From contig DASZRT010000148.1 of the NCBI GenBank assembly GCA_035549075.1, positions 1-64,000 of the forward strand: a stretch of 64,000 nt of DNA, given 5' to 3'. Under the pieces are notes generated by a model that had not been told where the DNA came from, did not search any database, and worked only from the letters and a program-made list of their open reading frames with translations. Shown in pieces: positions 18,129-27,182 of the stretch (positions within the stretch are counted from its first letter, which is position 1; every line of letters starts with the position of its first letter). Made by a program: the position numbers and the translations under genes. The DNA is from DASZFV01 sp035549075 (GTDB taxonomy: Bacteria > Myxococcota_A > Polyangia > Fen-1088).

Positions 18129-19526
18129 ATGGATGAGCAACCTCGCGGCAAGCACTGGATCTCGACCTGGAACCCTGACGACGAGACGTTTTGGAAGACG
18201 TCGGGGCGACGGATCGCGCGGCGCAACCTCTTCTGGTCGATCCTCGCCGAGCACCTCGGCTTCTCGGTCTGGCTGATCTGGAGCGTCGTCGCGGCGCGCC
18301 TGCCCAAGGTCGGCTTCACCTACACGACGGACCAGCTCTTCGGCATCGTCGCGCTGCCGGGGCTCGTCGGGTCGCTCATGCGCTTCCCGTACACGTTCGC
18401 CGTGCCGAAGTTCGGCGGGCGCAACTGGACGATCGTCAGCGCGCTGTTGCTGTTCGTCCCGACGACGTTGCTCGCCGTGCTCGTGACGCGGCCGACGACG
18501 CCGTACTGGCTCATGGCGCTCGCGGCGGCGACGGCCGGGCTCGGCGGCGGCAACTTCTCGTCGAGCATGGCCAACATCTCGTTCTTCTACCCCGACCGCG
18601 AGAAGGGCTTCGCGCTCGGCCTCAACGCCGCGGGCGGCAACATCGGCGTCAGCTCGGTGCAGCTGCTGATCCCGATCGTGCTCGGGATGCCGCTCTTCAA
18701 TCTGTACCTCGGGCAGCCGCAGGGCGCGGGCCACATCTACCTGCAGAACGCGGGGCTGTTCTGGATGCCGCTCATCGTCGTCGCCGTCTACGGCGCGGCC
18801 CGCTACATGAACAACCTCACGACGGCGCGCTCGACGTTCCGCGACCAGGCCGTCGTCGCGCGCCACCCCGACACGTGGCTCATGGCGTGGCTGTACGTTG
18901 GCACGTTCGGCTCGTTCATCGGCTACTCGGCGGCTTTCCCGCTCTTGCTCAAGACGCAGTTCCCGCAGGTGACGATGAACCTCGCCTTCCTGGGCGCGCT
19001 CGTCGGCTCCGTGGCGCGCCCGCTCGGCGGCAAGCTCGCCGACCGCGTCGGCGGCGCGCGCGTCACGCTCGTGAACTTCGTCGCGATGGCGGCGGCGACG
19101 CTCTCGGTGATCCACTTCCTGCACGCGGGCTCGTTCGCGGGCTTCCTCGGCTCGTTCCTCGCGCTCTTCGTGACGACGGGCGTGGGCAACGGATCGACGT
19201 TCCGCATGATCCCCGTGATCTTCCGGCGCCACCACCTTCGCGGCGTCAACGAGCTCGACCCGGCGGCGCAGGCGACGGCGCTCGAGACGGCGCGGCGCCA
19301 GAGCGCGGCCGTCCTCGGGGTCACGGCGGCGATCGGCGCGTGCGGCGGCTACCTGATCCCGCGCTCGTTCGGCGCATCGATCCACGCGACGGGCCACATC
19401 GACGTCGCCCTCTACGCCTTCCTCGCCTTCTATGCGACGTGCATCGCCCTCACGTGGTGGCGCTACGCGCGGCGCGCGCCGTCGACGAGCTACACGCTCG
19501 CCCGCGGCGCCGAGGCGAGGGTTTGA
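18129..19526 (+). CDS. NarK-family nitrate/nitrite transporter (MFS)
   Basis: 465 aa, about 12 membrane segments. Both nitrate signatures of the NNP family are present: GGGNFSSSMANISFFYP with ALGLNAAGGNIGVS, and GVGNGSTFRMIP. Imports nitrate or exchanges nitrate and nitrite across the inner membrane. Start 18129 is preceded by AAGGAG only 2 nt away, so the start is not settled. No nitrate or nitrite reductase gene is in the window. A barrel-protein gene follows 35 bp later. Confidence 0.93.
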   Translation: MDEQPRGKHWISTWNPDDETFWKTSGRRIARRNLFWSILAEHLGFSVWLIWSVVAARLPKVGFTYTTDQLFGIVALPGLVGSLMRFPYTFAVPKFGGRNWTIVSALLLFVPTTLLAVLVTRPTTPYWLMALAAATAGLGGGNFSSSMANISFFYPDREKGFALGLNAAGGNIGVSSVQLLIPIVLGMPLFNLYLGQPQGAGHIYLQNAGLFWMPLIVVAVYGAARYMNNLTTARSTFRDQAVVARHPDTWLMAWLYVGTFGSFIGYSAAFPLLLKTQFPQVTMNLAFLGALVGSVARPLGGKLADRVGGARVTLVNFVAMAAATLSVIHFLHAGSFAGFLGSFLALFVTTGVGNGSTFRMIPVIFRRHHLRGVNELDPAAQATALETARRQSAAVLGVTAAIGACGGYLIPRSFGASIHATGHIDVALYAFLAFYATCIALTWWRYARRAPSTSYTLARGAEARV

Positions 19527-19561
19527 AAACGCGCAACCGACCTCGAGACAGGAGACACGAC

Positions 19562-20587
19562 ATGCACCCACGAAAGGTTCTGCTCACGAGCGCCCTCGCG
19601 CTCACCGGTGTCGGAGCGCTCGCCTCCGTCGCCCAGGCCGACGCCCCGGCGCCGGCGCCCGCGACCACGCCCACCGTCGCCGCGACGGCGGCGCCGCCCG
19701 CGGCCCCCGCCGCGCCGCCGCCGCCCTACTCGGTGCCGTGGCAGCTGCGCCCGCTCGCGGCGGCCAATGTCATCCGGCTCGATTCGTCGACGGCGTTCTA
19801 CGAGAACCCCGCCAACGGCGACACCGGACACACGACGGCGACGATGGCTTTGTTCAGCTACAAGGTCACGCCGCACCTCGCGCCGCTCGTGCGCTTCGGC
19901 TATGTCGACAACACCGCGCCCACGCCCACGGCGGCCGCGCCCTCGGGCACGGCCTTCCTGAACCCGATCGTCGGCATCACCTACGCGAACACCGTCGACC
20001 GGTTCCGCTTCGCGCCCTTCCTCGGCGTGACGATCCCGGTGGGCCAAGGCGGCGGCGACAAGCCCGACGCGGGCGCGGCGACCGCGCTCAAGGCCGGCAT
20101 CAACGCGCGTTCGGCGATGGACAACGCCATGTTCGCCGTGAACTACACGACGGCGATCGCGGGCTTCGGCGCGGGCTACGTCGCGTCGGGCTTCACGGCG
20201 CAGGCCGAGGTCACTTTGTTCCAGCTCTTCCGCTCGCGCGGCACGAGCGCCGCGAGCTCGCTCGACTCGACGCGTACGAACTCCACCGCCGGGGTGCACC
20301 TCGGGTACTTCCTGCTGCCGTCGCTGTCCGTCGGCGCCGAGGCGCGCTACCAGCGCTGGCTCAGCACGCCGCACAAGAAGGTCACGAACGCCGCCGGGAT
20401 GACCTCGATCGTCCCGTTCGCCGACAGCGACATGGACAACGTCACGGCCGCGCTCGGCGTCCGCGGCCACTTCAAGGTCGGCAAGGCCTGGCTACGACCG
20501 GGCCTGTCGTACGCCCGCGGGCTCGACGCCCCCCTCACGACCGCCTCGTACAACGTGGTCCAGATCGACGTCCCGTTCGTCTTCTGA
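19562..20587 (+). CDS. Outer-membrane beta-barrel protein
   Basis: 341 aa, ATG 19562 with AGGAGA upstream. Signal peptide (LLTSALALTGVGALASVAQA), an Ala/Pro/Thr linker of about 35 residues, then amphipathic strands ending in the aromatic PFVF terminus typical of barrel proteins. Just downstream of narK and probably cotranscribed; it could be the outer-membrane pore for the same anion, but that is only context. Confidence 0.82.
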   Translation: MHPRKVLLTSALALTGVGALASVAQADAPAPAPATTPTVAATAAPPAAPAAPPPPYSVPWQLRPLAAANVIRLDSSTAFYENPANGDTGHTTATMALFSYKVTPHLAPLVRFGYVDNTAPTPTAAAPSGTAFLNPIVGITYANTVDRFRFAPFLGVTIPVGQGGGDKPDAGAATALKAGINARSAMDNAMFAVNYTTAIAGFGAGYVASGFTAQAEVTLFQLFRSRGTSAASSLDSTRTNSTAGVHLGYFLLPSLSVGAEARYQRWLSTPHKKVTNAAGMTSIVPFADSDMDNVTAALGVRGHFKVGKAWLRPGLSYARGLDAPLTTASYNVVQIDVPFVF

Positions 20588-20664
20588 GCCAGCCCGCCGC
20601 GGCAAGTTGCCGCACCAAAACCCGAAAATGACGTCCCGGGCGCTCCTCCGGCCCCGGCGTCGGA

Positions 20665-20694
20665 CGCCTCACCCACCTACACGTGGGTGGGGCG
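20665..20694 (+). terminator. Hairpin after the barrel-protein gene
   Basis: Strong stem CGCC-t-CACCCAC / GTGGGTG-g-GGCG about 80 bp past the stop; only a weak T-containing tail follows, so it is a probable rather than certain terminator. Confidence 0.6.
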
Positions 20695-20764
20695 TTCGGC
20701 GTTGTTGCACCGACGGGTCAACGAATGCACAGGGCCAAGGAAGGAATAGGCCGGGCTAGGCCTC

Positions 20765-20770
20765 TACAAT
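20765..20770 (+). promoter_or_regulatory. Possible -10 element TACAAT
   Basis: TACAAT about 87 bp before the ATG of the DUF1111 gene; no convincing -35 box. If used, the leader would contain the CGATTCGAATCG palindrome. Confidence 0.35.
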
Positions 20771-20805
20771 AGGTGCCAGCGGTGGGCCGGTAGGGGTAGG
20801 TCGCT

Positions 20806-20817
20806 CGATTCGAATCG
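20806..20817. promoter_or_regulatory. 12-bp perfect palindrome CGATTCGAATCG
   Basis: Perfect palindrome about 40 bp before the start of the multiheme gene, inside its presumed leader. Could be an operator; it does not fit a tRNA T-arm because the rest of a cloverleaf is missing. Confidence 0.35.
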
Positions 20818-20856
20818 CCACAACTCGCGCCTGGAAAAACCTCGGAGGTCCCGAAG

Positions 20857-23736
20857 ATGTCGTCGCCCCGCTTCCGCAAGATTGGTCTATCTGCGCTCTC
20901 GCCTCGTCATCTCTTGATCCTCACCGCCGCCGTCGCGGCGGGCTGTGCCGGCGGAAACGTCGGTCAGAGCAACCACAACGGCGGATCGACCGGCGGCCCC
21001 GGAACGGGCGGCTCCACTGGCAATCCTGGAACCGGCGGCAGCGTCGGCAACGGCGGGTTCTCTGGAACTCCGAACGGTGGCGACACCGGCTCGGGCAACG
21101 GCGGCGGCACGGGTAACCCCACGGGCGGCACGATCGGAACCGGCGGCGACGGCAGCCTCGGCGGCAGCCTCGGCTCGGGGGGCATGATCTCCGACAACCG
21201 CATGTGCAAGCCGACGACGACGACCGCGCAGCTCCCGGCGAACTTCAACCAGCAGTGCGGCATCTGCCACAGCGCCTTCGGCGCGGCGGCCAACCCGCTG
21301 GTCCCGAACCTCTTCACGTTCACCGCGCAAGCCGACACGACCCAGGCAAGCTTCACGGCCCTCGTGCGCTCGGGCAAGCCGGGCACGATCATGCCGGCGT
21401 TCGCGACGACGGCCATCAGCGACGCCGACATCGCGCAGATCTACGGCTACTTCAAGGCCGGCCAGTCGTCGGGCGCGGTCGCCTGCCCCGGTGCCGACGG
21501 CACGCTCACGGCGAACCTCGGCGCTTGCTCGGGCCAGACGATGACGTACTCGCCGCTCTTCACGTCGAACTCGACGACGGCGCAGCCGGTCTCGTACGTC
21601 GATCCGACGACGAAGCACATCATCTTCCGCGGCGCCGGCCGCGTGCGTTTCCGCCACGAGATGGAGGAGACGTTCGAGATTTACCACGACCACTACTTCG
21701 AGGACCGCACGTTCTCGTACACGCTCGACGACAGCACGCCGGCGGGTGGCTCGACGATCGCGGTGACGTTCACGCCGGTCGCGAACCAGTACTACAGCAA
21801 GCAATCGCTCGCCGGTCAGCAGCAGGGCGGCGCCGACCTCAACATCCGCTACTGGAAGGTCTACGGCGGCACCGACGGCAACCGCTTCTACGGCAACGCC
21901 GGCGGCGCCTCGAACGACGTGCTCCCCACGGGCTGCGCGGGCGATCCGAACAGCATGAACTGCGACACGCGCAAGTACACCTACGTCATCAACCGCAACA
22001 TCCGCGCGAACCGCGCGCCCATGGTTGGCGACCAGCTGCAGATCGAGTTCGGCATGTTCCTCGCGCGCTACCCCGGTCCGGACGGCAAGCACGTGCGCAA
22101 CACGACGCCGCTCCCGAACGGCTGCACGATGGGCGGCCCGCCCTACGACAACAACTGCTACACGCAGGCCAACTACTACTCGGACTCGTTCCGCTACGCC
22201 GTCGGCAAGGGCGTGATCACGCCCTCGAACGAGGACTGCTCGATGGACGTGCCGCCGGAGCTCGACGGCATGTTCCCGGCGCCGCAGGACTGCTCGCCCG
22301 GCGGCAAGATCGCGCAGGCCGTCGCCTCGGGTGTCCTGTCGGATCGCCTGGGCCCGGCCGAGGCCGGCTGGTCGGGCGGCACGATGACCCAGCCGTACAT
22401 CCGCCAGCGCCACGACCTGTACTACTCGCAGATGTCGCCGGCGATCCTCGGTGAGAACGCGGCCAACTTCGTGACGGGCCGTCGGCTCTTCCACACGAAC
22501 TTCACGACGGGCGCGCACATCGAGGCCAACAACGGCATGACGCCGGCCGAGACGGCGATCCACGCCAACCTCGCCGGCCCGCTGCTCAACCAGCTCGACT
22601 GCGAAGGCTGCCACTCGCACAACAACCGCGGCTTCCCGCCGGCGGCCGGCATGCCGTTCGACTCGGTCGTCGTCAAGCTGCAGGGCACGGGCACGGACGC
22701 GCACGGCGCGCCGAACCCCGACCCGAACTACGGCCGCCAGCTCCAGAACGTCGCCATCAGCGGCTCGGCCGAGGGCTCGGCGTCGTTCTCGTACACGCAG
22801 GTCACGGGCAAGTTCGACGACGGCACGGCGTACACGCTCACGAAGCCGACGACGACGTTCTCGGGCCTCGCCAACGGCATGCCGGTCGGGTACTCGACGC
22901 GTCTCGCCCGTCCGCTCATCGGCATGGGCCTCCTCGAGGCGATCCCCGAGGCCGACATCCTCGCGCACGCCGACCCGACCGACTGCGACGGCAACGGCAT
23001 CAAAGGCGTGCCGAACCTCGTGTTCGATCCGGAAGACGGCACGATGAAGGTCGGCCGCTTCGGCTGGAAGGCCTCGAAGGCCAGCGTCAAGATGCAGGTG
23101 GCCGAGGCGCTCAACCTCGACATCGGCGTCACGACGAGCGTCTTCCCGAAGCACGACTGCGGCCCGTCGCAGGCCGGCTGCACGAGCGCCGACAAGGCGA
23201 CGCCCGAGCTGTCGGACGCCGACCTCGAGATCATGGCGACGTACATGCGCACGCTCGGCGTGCCGGCGCGCCGCGACCTCGCCCACCCCGACGTCATGCG
23301 CGGCGAGTCGATCTTCGCGCAGGTCGGCTGCGTGAACTGCCACCAGCCGAACCAGCACACGGGCACGACCCACCCGTTCGTCGAGCTGCAGAACCAGGTC
23401 ATCCACCCGTACTCGGACCTGCTGCTCCACGACATGGGCCCGGACCTCGCCGACAACAGCTCGGGTGAGTACAAGGCGACGTCGACGATGTGGCGCACGC
23501 CGCCGCTCTGGACGATCGGCCTCTGCGACGAGGTCGCGGTCGGCTTCCAGAAGGACCAGACGCTCAACCCGGCGCCGAACCTCGGCCCGTGCCACTACCT
23601 GCACGACGGCCGCGCGGCGTCGCTCATCGAGGCGGTGCTGTGGCACGGCGGCGAGGCGGCCGGCGTGAAGGCCAAGGTCCTCGCGCTGTCGGCGACGGAT
23701 CGTGCGGCGCTGCTGGCGTTCTTGAAGTCGCTGTAA
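20857..23736 (+). CDS. Large multiheme DUF1111 (diheme oxidoreductase-like) lipoprotein
   Basis: 959 aa, ATG 20857 with GGAGG upstream. Hydrophobic signal with AAGC lipobox and about 75 residues of Gly/Thr/Asn linker. Three CxxCH heme sites: CGICH at residue 134, CEGCH at 582, CVNCH at 825. The C-terminal 430 residues match DUF1111/COG3488, the so-called thiol oxidoreductases related to diheme peroxidases (GMGLLEAIPEADILAHADP, TPPLWTIGL, LHDGRA). The first heme is in a separate small cytochrome c domain, and residues about 200-480 are a beta-rich insert I do not recognise. A periplasmic or surface electron-transfer enzyme; substrate unknown. A smaller DUF1111 protein is encoded at 38236. Confidence 0.92.
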   Translation: MSSPRFRKIGLSALSPRHLLILTAAVAAGCAGGNVGQSNHNGGSTGGPGTGGSTGNPGTGGSVGNGGFSGTPNGGDTGSGNGGGTGNPTGGTIGTGGDGSLGGSLGSGGMISDNRMCKPTTTTAQLPANFNQQCGICHSAFGAAANPLVPNLFTFTAQADTTQASFTALVRSGKPGTIMPAFATTAISDADIAQIYGYFKAGQSSGAVACPGADGTLTANLGACSGQTMTYSPLFTSNSTTAQPVSYVDPTTKHIIFRGAGRVRFRHEMEETFEIYHDHYFEDRTFSYTLDDSTPAGGSTIAVTFTPVANQYYSKQSLAGQQQGGADLNIRYWKVYGGTDGNRFYGNAGGASNDVLPTGCAGDPNSMNCDTRKYTYVINRNIRANRAPMVGDQLQIEFGMFLARYPGPDGKHVRNTTPLPNGCTMGGPPYDNNCYTQANYYSDSFRYAVGKGVITPSNEDCSMDVPPELDGMFPAPQDCSPGGKIAQAVASGVLSDRLGPAEAGWSGGTMTQPYIRQRHDLYYSQMSPAILGENAANFVTGRRLFHTNFTTGAHIEANNGMTPAETAIHANLAGPLLNQLDCEGCHSHNNRGFPPAAGMPFDSVVVKLQGTGTDAHGAPNPDPNYGRQLQNVAISGSAEGSASFSYTQVTGKFDDGTAYTLTKPTTTFSGLANGMPVGYSTRLARPLIGMGLLEAIPEADILAHADPTDCDGNGIKGVPNLVFDPEDGTMKVGRFGWKASKASVKMQVAEALNLDIGVTTSVFPKHDCGPSQAGCTSADKATPELSDADLEIMATYMRTLGVPARRDLAHPDVMRGESIFAQVGCVNCHQPNQHTGTTHPFVELQNQVIHPYSDLLLHDMGPDLADNSSGEYKATSTMWRTPPLWTIGLCDEVAVGFQKDQTLNPAPNLGPCHYLHDGRAASLIEAVLWHGGEAAGVKAKVLALSATDRAALLAFLKSL

Positions 23737-23769
23737 CGACCGCGGGCGCATCGCCCGCCTGACTCCCTC

Positions 23770-23812
23770 GAAAGGGCTTCGGTTGCGAAACCGGAGCCCT
23801 TTCTTCGTTTCG
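23770..23812 (+). terminator. Rho-independent terminator
   Basis: Stem AAAGGGCTtCGGTT / AACCGgAGCCCTTT followed by a T-rich tail, shortly after the DUF1111 gene. Confidence 0.85.
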
Positions 23813-23914
23813 GCTCACTCGATCCATGAACGCCCGAACGGTCAATGCCCGTTGCGTTTGAGGCGGTGATTGATCGCAGCAACGACGCTTCGAGGCGTTT
23901 ATAATGAGGCGTCC

Positions 23915-24787
23915 ATGGAGATCACCAACACCCGCGTCACGGGGACACCAGCGCCCGCGCGCGAGACGCAGCGGCTCTATTTGATGGCCGTCGCCGGCTC
24001 TCACGTGGGCGCGGTTCACAAGGTCGAGGGCGCCCGCACGGTGCTCGGCCGCGGCGAAGGCGCTCAGATCCGCGTCACCGACGACGGCGTGTCGCGCGAG
24101 CACGCCGAGCTCGTCGTCGAGAACGGCCGCGTGCTCGTGCGCGATCTCGCGTCGACGAACGGCACCTACGTCAACGGCGCGCGCGCGGCGACGCGCGAGG
24201 TGCGCGCGGGCGACCAGATCTCGGTGGGCACCGCGACGTTCGTCGTGTTCATGCACGGTGACGGCCTCGACGACGAGCTGCCGCGCGGCCGCGTCGCGGG
24301 CGGCTCGCTCGACGACGTCGTGGGCGCGTCGGTGCCGCGCGAGGGCTTCGTCGCGCGCATCGCCGAGGAGATCTCGTTCGCGCGCCGCCACGGCGAGTCG
24401 CTCGCGCTGCTCGTGTGCGAGCTCGCCGACGCCGTCGCGCTCGAGGCGCTCGTCGGCACGCGAACATACCGCGCGCTCCTCGCCGAAGTGCGCGCCGCCT
24501 GCCTGGCCGCCGTGCCCGCCTCTGATCTCGTCGCCTCGCTCGGCGGCGGCCGCTTCGCGGCCCTCGCGCGGCGCACGACGTCCGCCGAGGCCGTTCAGCT
24601 GGCGCGGCAGCTGCGCGACGCCGTCGCGCTCGCGAGCGGCGGCACGAGCGTCGAGCTGCGCTTGGGCATTGCGACGCCCACCGCGAGCGCCAAGCCCGCC
24701 GTCAGCGCGGCCGCCGCGTTGGCCGCGGCCGAATCGTCGCTCGTCAAGGCGCACGAGCGCCGCGCCGCCGTCGTCGAGGCGACCTGA
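23915..24787 (+). CDS. FHA domain protein with degenerate GGDEF domain
   Basis: 290 aa from the ATG at 23915 (the frame opens at 23870). Residues about 25-115 form an FHA phosphothreonine-binding domain (LGRGEGAQIRV, VSREHAELV, STNGTYVNG). Residues about 145-280 look like a diguanylate cyclase fold in which the GGDEF signature has become GGGRF, so cyclase activity is not expected. With three Ser/Thr kinases in the window, it is a plausible phosphoprotein reader. A perfect TATAAT at 23900-23905 lies 9 nt before the start, implying a very short or absent leader. Confidence 0.88.
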   Translation: MEITNTRVTGTPAPARETQRLYLMAVAGSHVGAVHKVEGARTVLGRGEGAQIRVTDDGVSREHAELVVENGRVLVRDLASTNGTYVNGARAATREVRAGDQISVGTATFVVFMHGDGLDDELPRGRVAGGSLDDVVGASVPREGFVARIAEEISFARRHGESLALLVCELADAVALEALVGTRTYRALLAEVRAACLAAVPASDLVASLGGGRFAALARRTTSAEAVQLARQLRDAVALASGGTSVELRLGIATPTASAKPAVSAAAALAAAESSLVKAHERRAAVVEAT

Positions 24788-24812
24788 TCGGCCGCACGGC
24801 AATCGGCCGCGG

Positions 24813-25004
24813 CTAGAAGCTGAGGACCGAGTACAGGACGGTCACCAGCCCGACCAAAAACAGGCTCGATCCGATGAACAACGCCTTTTGCCTCTTCGCG
24901 TAGCGGCGGGCGTAGTTCGTGAACGGATCACCGCCCGCCTCGCGACGCTTCTGGGCGGCGACGGCGTAGTACCGGCTCCATTCCTCGGCGGTTGCTTTGC
25001 TCAC
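24813..25004 (-). CDS. Small single-pass membrane protein
   Basis: 63 aa from the GTG at 25004 (CAGGA about 9 nt upstream); the frame also has a start at 25076. A charged, basic N-terminal 40 residues (DPFTNYARRYAKRQK) is followed by one membrane helix (LFIGSSLFLVGLVTVLYSVL) at the C-terminus, a tail-anchor-like layout. No family recognised. Confidence 0.6.
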   Translation of the reverse strand: MSKATAEEWSRYYAVAAQKRREAGGDPFTNYARRYAKRQKALFIGSSLFLVGLVTVLYSVLSF

Positions 25005-25221
25005 GGTTGGTTGTCCTGGTGGGGGGCCACCAAAAGCAGCTTCGGCGGATTCGTTTCGAGACTGTAGCAACAGCATATTGGGGCCGCGTCACGTTCGTGG
25101 CTCGCGACCGTCCACCGACCTTCGACCACTCGCGGATACCTTAGCCTCGCCGACGTAGTCCGGCACATTCACACGAAACCTCGGACCGTCTTCACCGAAA
25201 GCCGTGCTATCGAGCGCGAGC

Positions 25222-26135
25222 ATGAGACGACGCGATGTCCTGGGCACTCTGAGCATGTTTCTGCTGACTGTATCGAGTGCGTCCAGCCCCGCGACACGCC
25301 TCTCGATGCCGAAATCGTCGACTCACAATCAGACGCAACCGAGACTCAAGAGGACCGAGGGATAGACATCGCGCCTGCCGTTACATTTGACGGAGACAGC
25401 GCAGAACGAGACGCATCGGAGGATGAACCCGCCACTGATCTGCGCGGTTCCACCCCCGATGGCCCAGCCGAGTCCTCACCAGGAAGTAAAGAGAACGGTC
25501 TTCAATGTGAGGCCGGTAGCGACTGCAAATCGGGCGTATGCGTAGATGGCGTCTGCTGTAGCTCTGTATGTGGGGCCATTTGCATGTCGTGCCTTGCGTC
25601 GAGTACAGGACGACTGTCGGGAGAGTGCGCTCCTGTATTGGCCGGTCTTTCGCATGGCTCAGACTGCGCTCGCTCTGACGAGGCTACGTGTGGCCTCGAT
25701 GGGCAATGCGACGGCCGCGGCGCTTGTCGCCGTTGGAAGAGTGGCACGCCCTGTCGAACGCCTACGTGCTCCACCGATCTCCGGGGAGCGTTGGCAGTAA
25801 GAACTTGCGATGGCACTGGGACCTGCGCGGAGGCGGCACCGGTTTCTTGTGGCCAATACTTGTGTAGCGCTTCAGCGGGACGGTGTCCGAGTTCCTGCTC
25901 AGTATCCCTGGATTGCGTCGACTCGAGCTTCTGTGGGGCGGGATCTTGCCGGCCAAAGCTCGACAGCCGGTCCTCCTGTTCTGGACCTGATCAGTGCAAG
26001 AGCGGGTTCTGCGACATGGCTCCAGTCGGCTATTGCAAAAACTCCGTCGATCTAGAGTGCGACGTCGAAAACGGAGGCTGCATCTCCAACCGTGTGGACT
26101 ATGGGCCGTGCATCTTCAGCTTCGGATGTAGATGA
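25222..26135 (+). pseudogene. Frameshifted gene for a secreted Cys-rich protein
   Basis: The only plausible start with a signal-like sequence is ATG 25222 (MRRRDVLGTLSMFLLTVSSA), but this frame ends at about 25364. From about 25258 another frame (+2 relative) stays open to 26135 and encodes a Cys-rich protein with repeated CxxGxC-type units (DCKSGVCVDGVCC, DSSFCGAGSC, CKSGFCDM), with no usable start until 25584. One missing base near the GTTT at 25258-25260 would join them. Base and codon use is visibly less GC-rich than the neighbours, suggesting foreign origin or decay. A sequencing error is the alternative explanation. Similar Cys-rich secreted proteins are frequent in myxobacteria; function unknown. 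Confidence 0.6.
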
Positions 26136-26162
26136 ACGTCAAGTCGCCCGTCGCTTGAAGCG

Positions 26163-27119
26163 TTAATTGATCGCGAAGCAGTACAGGCGGCCGGCACCAC
26201 CTCGCGGCGCCGTATCGTCGCAACCGCCGTTTTCATGTGACGAATTCCACGAGCTAAGGGCTCCCGTCGTGTCGCCGTTGGGGCCAAGGCCGTCAGAGTG
26301 GCCAACCCAGGCCTTGTCGGCATTTGCAGTCGACGTCCAGTCCTTGCACGTGTCGTTGGCCTTCAACGTCCCGTCGGCGTTCGAGCCGGTGAGGATGTCG
26401 TGTTGGACGCCGTCGGCGGCGGGCGAGCCGGTCCAGTGGCCTGGGATAGGTTGGCCTTTCTCGTCGATGAAGAGCATGTAATTTCCCGTCTTCGTCGCTG
26501 CGTGGAGCTCGGCGACCGAGGCGGCGAGGAGCGCGCCCTTGGAGTTGTGCCACGGGCCGGCGCCGATGCGGTCCTTCGCGTTGACGGGACCGCCGCCCGG
26601 TCCGGCGGCGACGCTGAGGTACGCGTGCCACGTGCGCGCGCCCTGCCCCGCCGCCGCCGCGAGATCCTGGCACCGCTTGTCGGCGCCCGCGAGCCCACCG
26701 AGGTTGCCGGTCATGCTCTTGTCGGAGGTCACGAAGAACGTCATCGCGGTCGCTCCACCGGCGCCCGTCGAGCCGGCGATGCCGCCGGTCCCGGTCGCGC
26801 CGCCCGTCGATGTTGGACTGGTCGTGCCGCCCGCGCCGCCGGTCGCGGCGATGCCGCCCGTGCCGCCCGTCGATGTCGTACCGCCCGAGCCGCCCGTGCC
26901 GGTGACGCCACCCATCCCCGTTGTGCCACCCGTGGCCGTTGTGCCACCTGTGCCCGTGGTGCCGCCGGTGGCGGTCGTGCCGCCGGTGCCCGTCGATCCG
27001 GAGCCGCCAGAATTGCCGGTGCTGCCGCCGGTCCCACCGTTGCCGCTGCCAGAGCTGCAGGCCAGGGTGAGCGATACGAGCAGCGAGGCCGTCGAGGCGA
27101 GCTTCCAGGCGTGGGTCAT
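26163..27119 (-). CDS. Gly/Thr-linker lipoprotein with DUF1554-like domain
   Basis: 318 aa from ATG 27119, which sits 6-7 nt after GGGAGG (ATG 27125 is too close). Lipobox TLAC, then about 110 residues of GGTTATGG/GGTGG repeats, then a domain of about 180 residues beginning FFVTSDKSMTGNLGGLAGADKRCQD and ending in paired Cys (GGCDD...RLYCF). This resembles DUF1554, known from Leptospira and myxobacterial surface proteins with a lectin/endostatin-like fold. A surface adhesin or binding protein is likely. Confidence 0.83.
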   Translation of the reverse strand: MTHAWKLASTASLLVSLTLACSSGSGNGGTGGSTGNSGGSGSTGTGGTTATGGTTGTGGTTATGGTTGMGGVTGTGGSGGTTSTGGTGGIAATGGAGGTTSPTSTGGATGTGGIAGSTGAGGATAMTFFVTSDKSMTGNLGGLAGADKRCQDLAAAAGQGARTWHAYLSVAAGPGGGPVNAKDRIGAGPWHNSKGALLAASVAELHAATKTGNYMLFIDEKGQPIPGHWTGSPAADGVQHDILTGSNADGTLKANDTCKDWTSTANADKAWVGHSDGLGPNGDTTGALSSWNSSHENGGCDDTAPRGGAGRLYCFAIN

Positions 27120-27182
27120 GGGCATCCTCCCGCGAGGGACATCATAGTCATCGAGACGCGCCAGGCGTGCACTCGGCTCGCC

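Noticed and set aside
20795..20825. Sequence GATTCGAATC resembling a tRNA T-loop
   Set aside because: No acceptor, D or anticodon arms can be drawn around it; it is a simple palindrome.
20887..23751. 954-codon open frame on the minus strand opposite the multiheme gene
   Set aside because: Arg/Val-rich shadow of a real gene with signal sequence, linker and three heme motifs; long antisense frames are expected at this GC content.
25077..26160. Low-GC patch as a possible mobile element
   Set aside because: No transposase, integrase, terminal inverted repeat or target-site duplication is seen; only compositional difference supports transfer.
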